From NCBI RefSeq assembly GCF_963678975.1, contig NC_089274.1, forward strand, positions 27,529,053-27,593,052: DNA of 64,000 nt, in the 5' to 3' direction. The position numbers and the translations under genes were made by a program. How positions within the stretch are numbered: position 1 is the first letter of the stretch; each line of letters begins with the position of its first letter. A model generated the notes under the pieces. It saw nothing but the letters and a program-made list of their open reading frames with translations, was not told where the DNA came from and did no database searches. The DNA is from Dysidea avara (taxonomy: Eukaryota > Porifera > Demospongiae > Dictyoceratida > Dysideidae). Of the stretch, positions 11,006 to 22,301 are shown in pieces.

Positions 11006-12332
11006 ATCTAAAGAAAGCTTTAGACAGTATTCCCCATGACAAGTTACTTTGCAAGCTATATAGTATTGGCATTCAGGGCAAATTGTGGAAGTGGTTCAGG
11101 AGCTACTTATTTGGTAGAATTCAACATGTTCGTATTAATCAGTAATTATCTGCCCCCTTGCCGGTTCTATCTGGGGTTCCCCAAGGGAGTATTTTGGGAC
11201 CCCTACTCTTCATTATTTACATGAATGATTTACCATCTTGTGTTACCATCATTCATGGACGACACCAAGATTTATAACACTGTTTGTAGTCCTGGAGATA
11301 TTTCAGCACTTCAAAACGATTTAGACTCAGCAACTTTGTGGAGTACGAGATATGATATGTTCTTTAATCCAAAAGAGTGTCTACCTTAGTAGTAATGCAA
11401 AAGTCATCACTAATTACAAAATAGCTGACACACAGGTTTTAACAAATAGTTCACATAAAGATCTTGGTATTATAATATCATCAGACCTATTTTGGGATCA
11501 ACACTACAAAAACATAATCCCTAAGACCTACAGAATGCTAGGACTGCTCCATCACAGCTTCAGCAGGCATCAAACAGTAACAACCAAGAGAACTTTGTAT
11601 ATTTCTTTAGTGAGATCGCAAGTTACAAACTGTTTAGTGATTTGGAGGCCTAACCTTATCAAGGACATCACACTTATTGAACAGATCCAGAGGAGAGCAA
11701 CAAAGTTTATTTTAAATGACTACAGTTCTGATTACTTTGATAGACTCAAACAACTTAACCTACTACCTTTAATGTACAACTTTGAGCTTAATGAACTAGT
11801 GTTTACGCTAAAATCACTCAAGTATCCCCCTCCCTCTTTTAATATCACAGACTACATAACTTTTGCTGATGGTAATACCAGGTCCTCCTCAAGTGGTAAA
11901 ATGATCCATGTTAGAAACAATAATAATGCAGATAGACATTTTTTTTCAATAGAATCCCTCGATTGTGGAATGCCCTACCCCCTATTGACTTATCTTTATC
12001 TATTAAAACGAACAAAACAAGGATATATAAGTTTCTATGGTCACATTTTTTATCAAACTTTAGACATGACAACCCCTGTACATTTCATTTTTTATGCCTA
12101 TGTAGTAGATGTTCCAACACACCCCGTCCCCCTTTAATGTAACTCTTTAAGTATAAGTAATGTAATTTTAATAAGTAATGTAGTATGGTAAGTATAAATT
12201 TTGGATTTTTAATGGCCAGTAGCCTTGAGATAGTGGACCATCAGTACTGTACCCTAAAGATTTTATTAATTGTACATCCCTTATTCTATACATGTATGCA
12301 GTACTGTAAAGTTATAATCAATCAATCAATCC
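11006..12332 (+). pseudogene. Non-LTR retrotransposon remnant (CR1/L2-type reverse transcriptase, 3' part)
   Basis: Frame-disrupted reverse transcriptase fragments read [13 protein letters not shown] and a degraded DDTK motif between 11,010 and 11,290. A 261-codon open stretch at 11,352-12,137 then contains the conserved C-terminal signatures HKDLGIIIS, YISLVRS and EQIQRRATKFI. These are typical of CR1/L2/jockey-like RT C-termini. The element is 5'-truncated, as is usual for such copies, and ends in a short tandem tail (aatc repeats, 12,316-12,332). It is not functional: the catalytic part is split by frameshifts and stops. A shorter copy lies at 62,809-63,722. Confidence 0.85.
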
Positions 12333-12494
12333 ACACTCGAGTCCCTTAGTTGGCAATACTTCTTTCCAGCTATACATTAATCTCAGCCGGTCCTCCTGTT
12401 GATGGTCAATAACTTCAGACTTGGGTTGTACTCCAATATGTTCGAGACATCACGTGCCCACAATATATAACAAAATAAACAAACCATTCATCAG

Positions 12495-13010
12495 CAGTGT
12501 TGGGAGTAACGCGTTACTTATGTAATGCGTTACGTATTATATTACTTTTGTGGTAACAAAGTAATATAACGAAATACGCTATAAAAACAGGTAATATAAC
12601 GCAAGCAACTTTACTTACAAATGTAACGCGTTACCTAAGTAATATAGTTACTGTAACGAGTCTAATATTACATAATATTATTACTACAAGTAATGAAGTT
12701 ACTAATCTCGTTAGTTATCCTCTGAGTAACGCCTAGCCACAACGGAGTAATGAGGCCTACTCAATGAAGCTTATTCACCAGTTTCTTGCTTATAACCAAA
12801 ATTTGCATATTGTCCAACAACGCAATCATGTCACGTGATAAGGTGATAGTTTTACACGTGACAGCTTAAGGCTGTGGACACAAAGTAATATAATATGTAA
12901 TATTATTACAGTTACTTTATTTTATGGGTAATATGTAACTGTAACTAAATAGTTCAGTTGCAAGTAATAATGTAACTAGTTACTTTTACAAAGTAACTTG
13001 CCCAACACTG
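12495..13010. mobile_element. hAT-like MITE, copy 3 (reverse orientation)
   Basis: Starts CAGTGTTGGGAGTAACGCG and ends TTGCCCAACACTG, with a perfect 8-bp duplication ttcatcag at 12,487-12,494 and 13,011-13,018. Same family as 6,406-6,928 in the opposite orientation. The beginning of the duplicated copy is at 63,887. Confidence 0.85.
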
Positions 13011-14558
13011 TTCATCAGGTATATATGTTTGTACTAACCTGACACATGTATAACATGACCACTCAAGTTTAGCAGTGCTGCCTTGTAATATGTCTCAACC
13101 GATCATTGAACAGTCCTTCGCCATAACTCGCACCATTTCAACCATGCATCACGTGCGAAATTGATCACGTGATGATTCAGCATTAATGTGATGTGACCCT
13201 CAAGAGTAGTGCAGAGGAGTGCCAGTGGGCAAGTAGCTACCGGAGAGCTCCAGGGCTGTAAGATTTGGCGTGATTTAAAAAATTCTGCCTCTGAAAGGGG
13301 GGTTCGTCCGAACCATCCGAACCCCCCCCCCATGCCTACGCCTTTGCCTCTAGGGTGTAGACCTCACTATCTATAGTATGCAAGGTGTTCTTTGCATAGC
13401 TACAAAACATTAAACCCAAAGATTCATCTTTTCTCTGAAAAACTTCCTCTTGATTATGATAGAGTCTGATTTTACAGCCATAACACATGAAATCAAAGTA
13501 GGCAATAATGATAATATCAATAAATTTCTAATAAAGATTTACCAGTGGCAGCAGAAGGTGGGGACTAGAGGGGCTGAAGCCACCCCCAACTTTCAGATGA
13601 GAGGCACATAGCTCCTCCAATAATTACCTTGTGTGATTTTATGAGTGCATCATATGATTAAATATTGTTGTGGTTTCAAAACTAGCAGCTATTATGTCAT
13701 ACATATGTTGTACCAGCTTTAGGGTTACTTTTGCACATGCACATTTAATTAGTTCAACAATTAATATAAATTATCTGTTTTAGCAGGCTTATAGTAATTG
13801 TGTGCTGTATAGCATTATCAGTGATGATGATGATGATGATGATAGTGTGTTTAAAAGTGTGAAGAAAAAATTCCGTCTACAGCCTGTACTAGTGCTGTGC
13901 TGTAAATATGTTTTGTCTTCCCTTGAGGAGCCTCTCATTATTGTGCATTCCTAGAATCCTTATAGTAGGCATGATTTGTAAAATTTATCACATACAGATG
14001 GCTGATGCTGTGTTTTTATTGTAATGGGATCATACATAGTGGAAATGGATGCATGCCCACCTTTCAAATGGCAATCTAACAATCTTTGTGGCAAACATGG
14101 AGGTAATTTAAAATCATTATAATTCTGATAAATCAGTTATAATTGTAAATGCTTCCATTCAGTTGTACTATATACCTCCAAAAGCTTTTTCTAGGGGCAT
14201 GCTACCTCAGGACTCTAATCATATAATTACATGAAGTATACTAGCATAATATTATTACCACTGAAAAGAGAGTAACTACACTTGTCAACACACTTGTATA
14301 TCAGAGTATTTAAGCCATCAGTTTGTCTCCTCTGACATTTGATAAAATTTACAACTAGTTAGCCATAGTGTTGCTAAGCCCAAAACCAGTTTTTCCAACA
14401 GCGTTTTGGCAATAGGTATGTTGTTAACTCTTGGATGTTACGAAAAATTATATAACATCAATATTTTCTGAGGTCACTACCTGTGACATTATACAATCTT
14501 GAAACATTTGAGTGCTCTATAATGTTCTATTACAACATATCATTTAGAGTGAGAATAA
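13011..14558. other. Gene-free stretch
   Basis: No exon with a consistent frame and splice sites is seen. A short (gat)n run lies at about 13,825. A ccgaaccccccccc tract at about 13,318-13,330 belongs to a G/C-rich element snippet. Confidence 0.45.
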
Positions 14559-15390
14559 TCATACAGTACGATAGTACTGTATAGTAGGGACCACAAAGGA
14601 GTAGGCATGGCCCACAAAATAACATCACCCAAAACTATCCCTGACAACGATGAGGCAGTATTGGTTAGGTAAAACTAAGCCCAAACAAACTTTTAGATCG
14701 ACCTGAAATGCTTTCAACAAGTTGCTACAGAATTTAAAAAAAAATTTATTTAACGGAATTTTCTATATACTGACTGCCTGATTGACTGATGCCTTCAGAC
14801 AAGCATAATTCAATAACAGCTAAGGCTACAGGCTTGATTTTTTCACTGTTCGATGTTGCTTTGGCCCGAGAAGTGCCTTTTGGCATCATACAATGCATTC
14901 TTCATGGACTTATCAGTGTCCTCCTTTGTGTCCCATTCATTTTGTTGACAGCGAAAAGTGTCAATTTGGCAATAGCATGTGATGGCTTCCCTTCATAATG
15001 GCTGTTTTTATTGCTGAGGTGCTTTTTAAACAGTTCTTGATTCAGTCTTCTTTGTAACAGGTTGAACATAGCCAACAACGAAGTGTAATGGATATTTCAC
15101 TTTTCAGATGATGATTGATATAACTGGGGTGCACGGTGCCATTTCTATCTTTCGGATTGTAGAGGTTCTTTTTGAACAGTTCTTGATTCATACTTTTGTG
15201 TAATGGGTTGAACATAGCTGACAATGAAGCGTAATGGATACTTCATTTTCAGATGATAATTGACATAGCTGGGGCATGCAGTGCCATTTCAGATGCGGTA
15301 TGCGTGGGTTCACCAGTCATAATAATAATACATTCAAAAAAAGTTAACAAACAAGTACACAGAAAAATTTGGAATTTTCAACTAGAGCAG
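14559..15390 (+). repeat. Dispersed repeat family 2, long member with an internal tandem pair
   Basis: Starts with the same atacagtacgatag block as 2,950. A module of about 138 bp (ggttgaacatagc ... gatgattgatataactgggg) occurs twice in tandem, at about 15,030-15,145 and 15,170-15,290, and once at 3,126-3,260. It ends with the aatttggaattttcaacta block that also begins the hairpins. Confidence 0.65.
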
Positions 15391-16022
15391 AAATACATAG
15401 GTAGTTACCCTTTTATGTATGTAGCTGTTTGGTTTTTTGCTAAGTTGCAGAATTAAAAATGCAAAGCTAATGAAAATTTAATAATTATAGTTGATATCAC
15501 AGGCTATATCTCAAAACTATGCCAATAGGAGTAGCCTTATTATTATTATTTACATGTACACAGACAAATTTGGAATTTTCAACTAGAGTAGGGACCATAG
15601 CACATCAATAAAAAGTACTGAAACAAGTTGGAGTAGTGCACAGTATTAAATCAAAGTAAAAACAATAAGAAATATTATATCCCTACTGTGTTCAAGATAC
15701 CATAATGGAAATGCACAATAGGGATATAACACTTCTTAATATTTTACTTACTGTGATTTAATATCGAGCACTACTCCAGCTTGTTTTAGTACTTTTTATT
15801 GATGTGCTATGGTCCCTACTCTAGTTGAAAATTCCAATTTTTTCTGTGTACATGTAAATAATAATAAGGCTACTCCAACATACACTATTGGCATAGTTTT
15901 GAGATATAGTCTGTGATATCAACTACAATTATTAAATTTTCATCAGCTTTGCATTTTTAATTCTGCAACTTAGCAAAAAACCAAACAGCTACATACATAA
16001 AAGGGTAATTACCTACGTATTT
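15391..16022. repeat. Very long foldback (arms about 310 bp)
   Basis: The sequence from 15,391 (aaatacataggtagtt) reappears inverted, ending at about 16,022 (aattacctacgtattt), with the turn near 15,691-15,713. The inner 140 bp of each arm are related to the hairpin at 3,298-3,602. Small indels make the arms imperfect. It may be a compound foldback: a family-2 hairpin inside an outer palindrome. Confidence 0.85.
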
Positions 16023-16303
16023 CTAGTAGAACCTTAACAAGGTTTACTTCATATACATCTGCGTAGTAAATATACCCTGAATTTGAGTCCTATATCTTCT
16101 CCTAAATGCTAGCAACATGCTTCAAATACCACTGTGTGATTTTCATTTCTATGTACTATGTGTGTACAGCAGGACAGTTCATGCTAAATGGATGTACATG
16201 CATATTTACAACTTACATATATTAATAATACACTTGCATTTGCATTATTATTGGCGTTGTTAAAGCAAAATGGCTTTTGCACATACTATGTATGTCTTCA
16301 GTT

Positions 16304-16309
16304 TTTATT
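16304..16309 (-). terminator. Poly(A) signal overlapping the stop codon of gene B
   Basis: The minus strand reads AAA TAA AAA at the end of the frame, so AATAAA contains the stop codon itself. If it is used, the 3' UTR would be only tens of bases long. Gene C has the same arrangement. Confidence 0.5.
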
Positions 16310-19300
16310 TGAACACATTGTTTTCTCGATCATTTTGCAAGCCACTTTTGGGCTTATCCATTGTGTTTTTATCATATACAATTTGGTAATCATTTTCTTT
16401 CTTTTCTTTTGTTGATTCTTTGAAAGCTTCACTTGATAGCATTACTGATGAGCTATATGCAGGTGGTAGTATTTTAGACTTTTCAAACACTACTTCACTG
16501 TCTTTAATAGATGAAGAGTCCTCATTTGATTTATGGGTAGATATTTCTTCATACAGAGGTGGCGAGAATTTGTCCAAATCTTCATAGACGTGGACAGTTT
16601 TATTGTCGCTACAGTCAGTTTTTCTTTTTCTGTATGTAAAGCGGCTTAATGTGCATTCAAGCATTTATGTACATATTTGTATGTATGTATGTATATGTAT
16701 GTATGCATGCATGCATGCACGTATGTATGTATGTATGTATGTATGTATGTATGTATGTATGTATGTATGTATGTATGTATGTATGTATGTATGTATGTAT
16801 GTATGTATGTATGTATGTATGTATGTATGTATGTATGTATGTATGTATGTATGTATGTATGTATGTATGTATGTATGTATGTATGTATGTATGTATGTAC
16901 GTACGTATGTATGTATGTACGTATGTATGTATATATGCATTTAATAATTTAAGAATCACATATCACATATAAGCTCACCTTCTGTGAATGGCAACCGCGT
17001 AAATTACTCCTACTAGAAGCAATATAAGTAGCACCATCACAACACAAGCAATTGTAACACTTATAATAATAACTTCTGGATTACTAGATTTTCTGTTGGT
17101 GGATACAACATACATTGTATTGTTTACATTGCTGGCTGTATTGTTTACATTGCTGGCTGCATTGTTGAGGTTAGTAGTTATATTAAGAAACACTATCCAT
17201 CCGTGTCGTGGAAGGTTTATTAGTGGAGGGTCATTGCTGTATATGTCAGCTACTGCTTCATTGATTAGCATTTGAGCAGTCATATCACCATCATGATGAA
17301 CTATACTGGTAACTAAGCCAGTGGTGGTGTCTAGACATGTCAGCTGGGGAGTATACAGGTTGTTGTTTCCATTGCAGTTGCATACATCATTAAACCATTC
17401 TCTCAAAGCATCCCTCAGCTCTTTGAGCAAGCCATTTGCATCCTATATTATTATTATATGACCATAGTTTGATTCACTTATTCAGCCAGTTACCTGTTGT
17501 AACTCATCACAGTCACTGATATTTCCCACATATACTGTTAAATTTACTTCTAAAGAAGTGAAATATGATTGCATCTCTAAAGTGCATTGATTATTAACAA
17601 CTACTATACAACTCAAATATTTCACATAATAAAATCAACTAAGGCATGATGCTGAACTGTTACCTTGTTCAAATGCTGCTTTATCCCACACATAGAATTT
17701 CTTTTTAATAGAGCCGTACAGATTGGATGCTGAACACATTACAGTTATATTACCCATTTCAAACAAAAAATGGTGGTAAAGTTCTATACTTCCATTCCTG
17801 TATAATTGATAATCTGAATGATTAGTGCTCTCATGTAGTACAATAAACCCTTCAGATGGGACAGTCATCATACTCCAAATAATGTCAGGAGGTGGATAAG
17901 CATGTTTAATACCACATGACAAAACCATGCCATCATTATTTTGATCCATGATTTTTGTGCCAGGCTCCATCAGAAGTATTGGCTTTGCTGCAAAAATGCA
18001 ACACAAGTGAAATGAAAACTTCTCCGTAATTTCTCCATATTTTATGTAAATGTACAACATTCTATGAGTACTATTACTATGTATGTTGTACATAGTATAA
18101 AATAAAACACTTACAATATATGTTGACAGTGAAAGTCATCTGTACACTTCCATATTCATTTCCAGCTTCACAGACATATTCCCCACTATCAGTAATATCA
18201 GCAGTGAAGATCATAACACTATCATTTTTGGTGTGTGGACAAGATGAACAAGTGTCTGGGATGGACCAGTTGTACACTGGATCTGATGAAGATGACACAG
18301 TACAATTGAGTACCACTTGTTCACTGACATTCACCATCACCTGGTTTTGTTCTAATAATGACTCTGGAAGCCCTGAAAAGGTTTAAGTGCATGTATATGA
18401 CTGCATGAATAAAATTACCAATTATATACATAGCTGGCATAATTTTGAGCATAATAGACTAACAAAAGCATTATATTCTGATGTAATTTTCAATTAAAAT
18501 GCACACTGAATGCACGCACCAAATTAAGGCAGCAAATTCTGAACACACTACAGATTATTGCTACATTTCATGTAATGTTATTACTGTTTTTGGGTTGATT
18601 ATTCACACTTTTCAGGAAAAGATCACTTAATGTCCAAAAATGCAAATTTATCTCTGTATGCTGTAAAGTAAATTAAAAATAAATAAATAAATTTAAAAAA
18701 CAAAAAATTCTATACATTCTTACTCTGCACAATAGCATCCTACAAAAAGTAGCACACACCAAGTAGCTACCTAGGACTAACTCTATCCTCCACACCAGAC
18801 AAAAAGACTAACAAAAGCAGTATGCATAAAATGATTTTCTACGAAGTATCTTCACAGCTGCACAATCTCTATCAAAATGATCTGTTGCAAGCCTCTTATC
18901 AAACCAGTCCTAAAATAATTGGGATCCTTATACACAAAAGAACATCTTTGTTGTAAAATCAGTCCAAAGATGCTGTGCAAGGTTTGTGTGTAATAACTAC
19001 TCTTCATATGCAAGTGTTGCAAATATGTCACAAAACTTAAGTTGGCCACTTCAACCTAACTGCAGAAACTAATTTAAAGCTATAAGATCACGCATCAAAT
19101 GACTGATGTCCTTCTTACACTTGCTCCATTCAACTATATTGTTTACAAGTTGACTCAATGAAGTTACTATAATCAAACACAGGAACAGATACATATCTTT
19201 ACTCATTCTTCCCATCAGCAATAAAAATTTGGAACACTGAACCTTCATCATCTGCTCAAGTCTAAAGCAAAACTAGTTTGACAATCATTAATTCATTGTA

Positions 19301-21144
19301 TTTTTGATTTTTATTGATTAGCTATGTCATTTGCACATACTATTTGTATGATGTTTTGTTACTTTTGCACAGTACATACTAATTAATAAAGATCAAGATA
19401 CTCTGATAGAGCAGTTATTTTCTCTTGTATAACAGTCAAGAAAACACTGATGTGCTCTAATAAAACAGTCCGCTCTCAGCTCAAGCCTAATAATAGATTT
19501 AATGCTGCACAAACACACACACACATGCACACACACACAATCTTACACACAATAGTTAGGGATATAGTAGCTTTCAGTAATTTTCCATTCTTATTAACCA
19601 AACAACTGTATTCCCCAAAATCTTCATCAGTAACATTGTGTATTGTTAATCCTGTGCTATTCACACTATATTTTTGACCATGGTTAGTCCACAGTAGTGA
19701 ATTTTGATATTCCCATTGTATGAATGCATCATCTACATTAATTGAGCAGTTAATAAATTTATCATGATAACGTAGTGCTACATCTTCATAATAATATTCA
19801 GAGCTGCTACTGTAGACAAAAGCTGGTTCAACTGTAATTAAACAAATGGAATAGATAATGATATGATTATTACTATGACACACTTGTAATATTAATCAGT
19901 CCCTTTTTACATATCACACTATGTGTGTGTGCCTATATATAGATATATGCCACAGTTCGTCATGTGTTAGTTCCACAAGGCTGGCCTTAGAGGTCCTGGT
20001 TGGGGGAGGAGGGAGGGCTGGTAAACTAATTCATAGAGGGCCTCAATTGGCAGAAAGTAACCACCTATGCATTCATTAGTGTCTTTTCTGCTTGCTATGA
20101 AAATGACACTGAATTAGTTATTATGTAAATACATGTGGTCTGGAAGTGCTGACCATAAATACAGTGTATATGGTTGCGTAGGAGAAAGTGTGACTGCAAT
20201 TGGTTATATTATGAATTCATAATCACCATATGCAATCTGAAAGTGTGAACCAGAAGTTCGGAGGCCCCTTTGGCCCTGATGTCCTAAGCAAGTTGCCTAC
20301 TTTGCCTAATGGTATGGCTGGCTCTGCAGATTAAAGGGTTTTGCTTTGATGTAAGCCAACAATGCACCACAGTAGTTAAAGTCTCTAAAATTTCAGATTT
20401 TATTCCAGTATTTTGGCTGCTACACTATAGATTCTTTGTTGTTAAGATAATGTAATACAAAATGTTCAAATGTTATATAATATAAACTTTGCCCAGGGAT
20501 TTGTCTAGGACTTGTGCAATGTTTGGATATAATATAACTATAAGTATACCTACATATACATATTTGCTTCATAATGTTTAAAGTTTCCATAAGCACAATA
20601 CATTGTAGCTATGGCACGGACATGTACACTTACCATCAATTTGTATCACTATTTCTTTTTTTATATTGTGATTATTCGTTACTCTACATGTGTACTTTCC
20701 TTCATCTGATTTTGAACGATTGTAAAACATCAGTGTTGTGCCTTGAACTATATTGGGGACATCAAGATATATAATTATGTACAAATTGTTAAAGCGTATA
20801 CAGTATTTGGCTACTTATTTACTTGCTAACCATAAATTCTTGCATTGTCATTTGTACTGATCACCTCAGAATTGGGATTAACCCATTCCACAAGATTATC
20901 CATGGGATTATCAGAAAAACAGGTTAAACTCAAGCTGCCACACTTACTAGGATAACTGCATATCACAGGTGTATTATTAGGTAATACTGATATTGGGAAG
21001 GTACCACTGATAAGACATCCTATAATGCAAGTAAACATCACAGATTGTAATGTATGTGACTGTATAACTGACTGCACCTATAGGCAATGCATATTCATAT
21101 TACTAACCTATAACAGCAATGATGGAGATGAACTTGCAAATCAT
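16305..21144 (-). CDS. Gene B: four-Ig transmembrane receptor with ITAM-like tail, 9 exons, 692 aa
   Basis: Exons (minus strand, in order): 21108-21144, 20831-21019, 20634-20747, 19547-19831, 18115-18372, 17664-17987, 17494-17576, 16979-17442, 16305-16629. All have GT-AG borders, and the lengths sum to 2,079 nt with one uninterrupted frame. The start follows a hydrophobic leader (MICKFISIIAVIG). Ig domains: residues about 30-113 (two exons; SDEGKYTC), 114-208 (DEDFGEYSC), 209-294 (DSGEYVC plus an extra CSSC) and 295-402. Residues 403 to about 520 form an unrecognised domain with a CNCN motif, followed by an Asn-rich stalk, a transmembrane helix at about 554-581 and an HRRKRK stop-transfer. 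The tail has YEDL (600) and YEEI (611), PPLY, PPAY and DYQIVY. Ig exons are flanked by phase-1 introns. This is inferred to be a cell-surface recognition receptor; ligand and partners are unknown. Confidence 0.85.
16542..16586 (-). other. ITAM-like motif in the tail of gene B
   Basis: Residues 600-614 read Y-E-D-L, seven residues, Y-E-E-I. This fits the immunoreceptor tyrosine activation pattern YxxL/I-x(6-8)-YxxL/I. The second tyrosine also sits in PPLY, a PPxY WW-domain ligand form. Function is inferred from the pattern only. Confidence 0.7.
16677..16932 (+). repeat. (GTAT)n microsatellite, about 255 bp
   Basis: An almost pure tetranucleotide repeat with a few atgc and gtac variants at the ends. 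It lies in the last intron of gene B (16,630-16,978). Open frames reading through it on both strands are artefacts of the repeat. Confidence 0.98.
18373..19546 (-). other. Intron between Ig domains 2 and 3 of gene B
   Basis: A 1.17-kb intron with no further Ig exon in any phase that I can see. It carries two short tctaatagag-type motif units (19,394-19,470). A (CA)n tract at 19,508-19,540 starts a few bases past the 5' splice site of the preceding exon. Confidence 0.6.
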
Positions 21145-22296
21145 GATCAAAAACCTGGAGTCATCAATTAGCAAGCCAACACATGAATGCATATATAAGT
21201 GTGCTCACAACTGTATATACTTATGAATTAGTTATGCATGGACAGTCCTCATACAATAGATTACATTATAGCTAATATATATAGTGATTTAATAACATGT
21301 CCCTACACCTTGTTTACTGTTGTGTCAGTATGCATATCACATATTATATATATATATATATATATTCACTTTCATTTTGCACTAATTAGCTAAAATTATT
21401 ATTTTAATTCAACTAGTGCATAAACAGCATGTGCATTGCTACATCACCAGCACAGTAAATGTATGACAGCATAAAATTATTATTAATACATTGTCATACA
21501 TTTACTATGCTGGATAAAATAGACACAGTGATGATTTGTTTTTTTAAGCATCCAATATTGATATGGATTCAAATATCTTAAGTGAATTCTAAGTTTGTCA
21601 GCCTACTGGACATCAAAGCAAAACCCTTCAGTGCTACCATCTGCTCAGCTGAAGGCTAATTTTCATTCTATCAATCTTGTGAATTTGCATGACTAATGTT
21701 TTCCCAATCTTACCAGCAATTATGTGCGAAGAAACTCTTACTTGAATAAATACTGCATTAATGATTAAATCATATGTGTAAAATATTGGATTTAATTATA
21801 ACAACTGTATATGTATGCAAAGGTGTTACATACTACTAACATCCTATGTCAGCTTGGCCTATGTGCACTCTTGCTACATGGAATACGCTAAGTGCTGTAT
21901 ACATATTTTGGGGTTAAATTGGGCAGCCCAGGACATTGCTGGATGCTAGGTCCTGAGTGCACCTGCATCTGTCTTATTAGGAAGCTATCTGCTGCATCGC
22001 TATTACTATAGCAAGTTCTTAGATAATTTTTGGGGCAGGGGAGCCGCATGAAAAGAGCCTGAGTGATAATCTTACTTTTAGTTTTAATATAGGTCAGTGC
22101 TACAAAAGGCTAATTTTTGTTCAATCAACCTTGTGAATCTTATATGACTAATATTTTTCACAATTTCATCAGCAATATATGTGTAAAGAAACTCTTGCTT
22201 GCATAAATACTGCATTGCATGTGTAAACTATTGCATTTATTTATAACAGCAGCTATACATGCATGCAAAGGCATTATATCTGCCAGCATTACAAAT
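21145..22296. other. Intergenic region between the B start and the C stop
   Basis: 1.15 kb, expected to hold the B promoter and the C 3' end. It contains an (AT)n run (about 21,344-21,364) and a hairpin with 22-bp arms (21,447-21,468 and 21,492-21,513). A diverged direct repeat also occurs at about 21,645-21,835 and 22,106-22,275 (gaaactctt-cttg ... aaatactgcatt). No gene is seen. Confidence 0.6.
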
Positions 22297-22301
22297 TTAT
22301 T
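22296..22301 (-). terminator. Poly(A) signal overlapping the stop codon of gene C
   Basis: The minus strand reads CAT AAA TAA ATT, so AATAAA spans the stop codon, exactly as in gene B. Use of this signal is inferred. Confidence 0.5.

Larger units (their letters stand above)
1396..12608 (+). repeat. Segmental duplication, copy 1
   Basis: From about 1,396 this sequence is repeated in direct orientation from about 49,143 to the window end at an estimated 97-99% identity by eye. It includes the receptor 5' exons, the 3.3-kb hairpin, the Mutator-like, hAT and pogo-like elements and the LINE remnant. Copy 1 lacks the LTR retrotransposon and a 1.87-kb insert found in copy 2, and retains 2.3 kb that copy 2 has lost. 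The window ends inside copy 2, so the right limit of the duplication is unknown; position 12,608 is only where the comparison stops. Confidence 0.9.

Noticed and set aside
14789..14998. Hydrophobic 69-codon ORF
   Set aside because: It lies within dispersed repeat family 2 and is not conserved as a frame in relatives.
16603..16972. Open frames of 90-113 codons on both strands
   Set aside because: They are six-frame readings of the (GTAT)n microsatellite.
18852..19251. Possible extra exons in the large intron of gene B
   Set aside because: No Cys-Trp-Cys Ig pattern and no phase-compatible splice pair.
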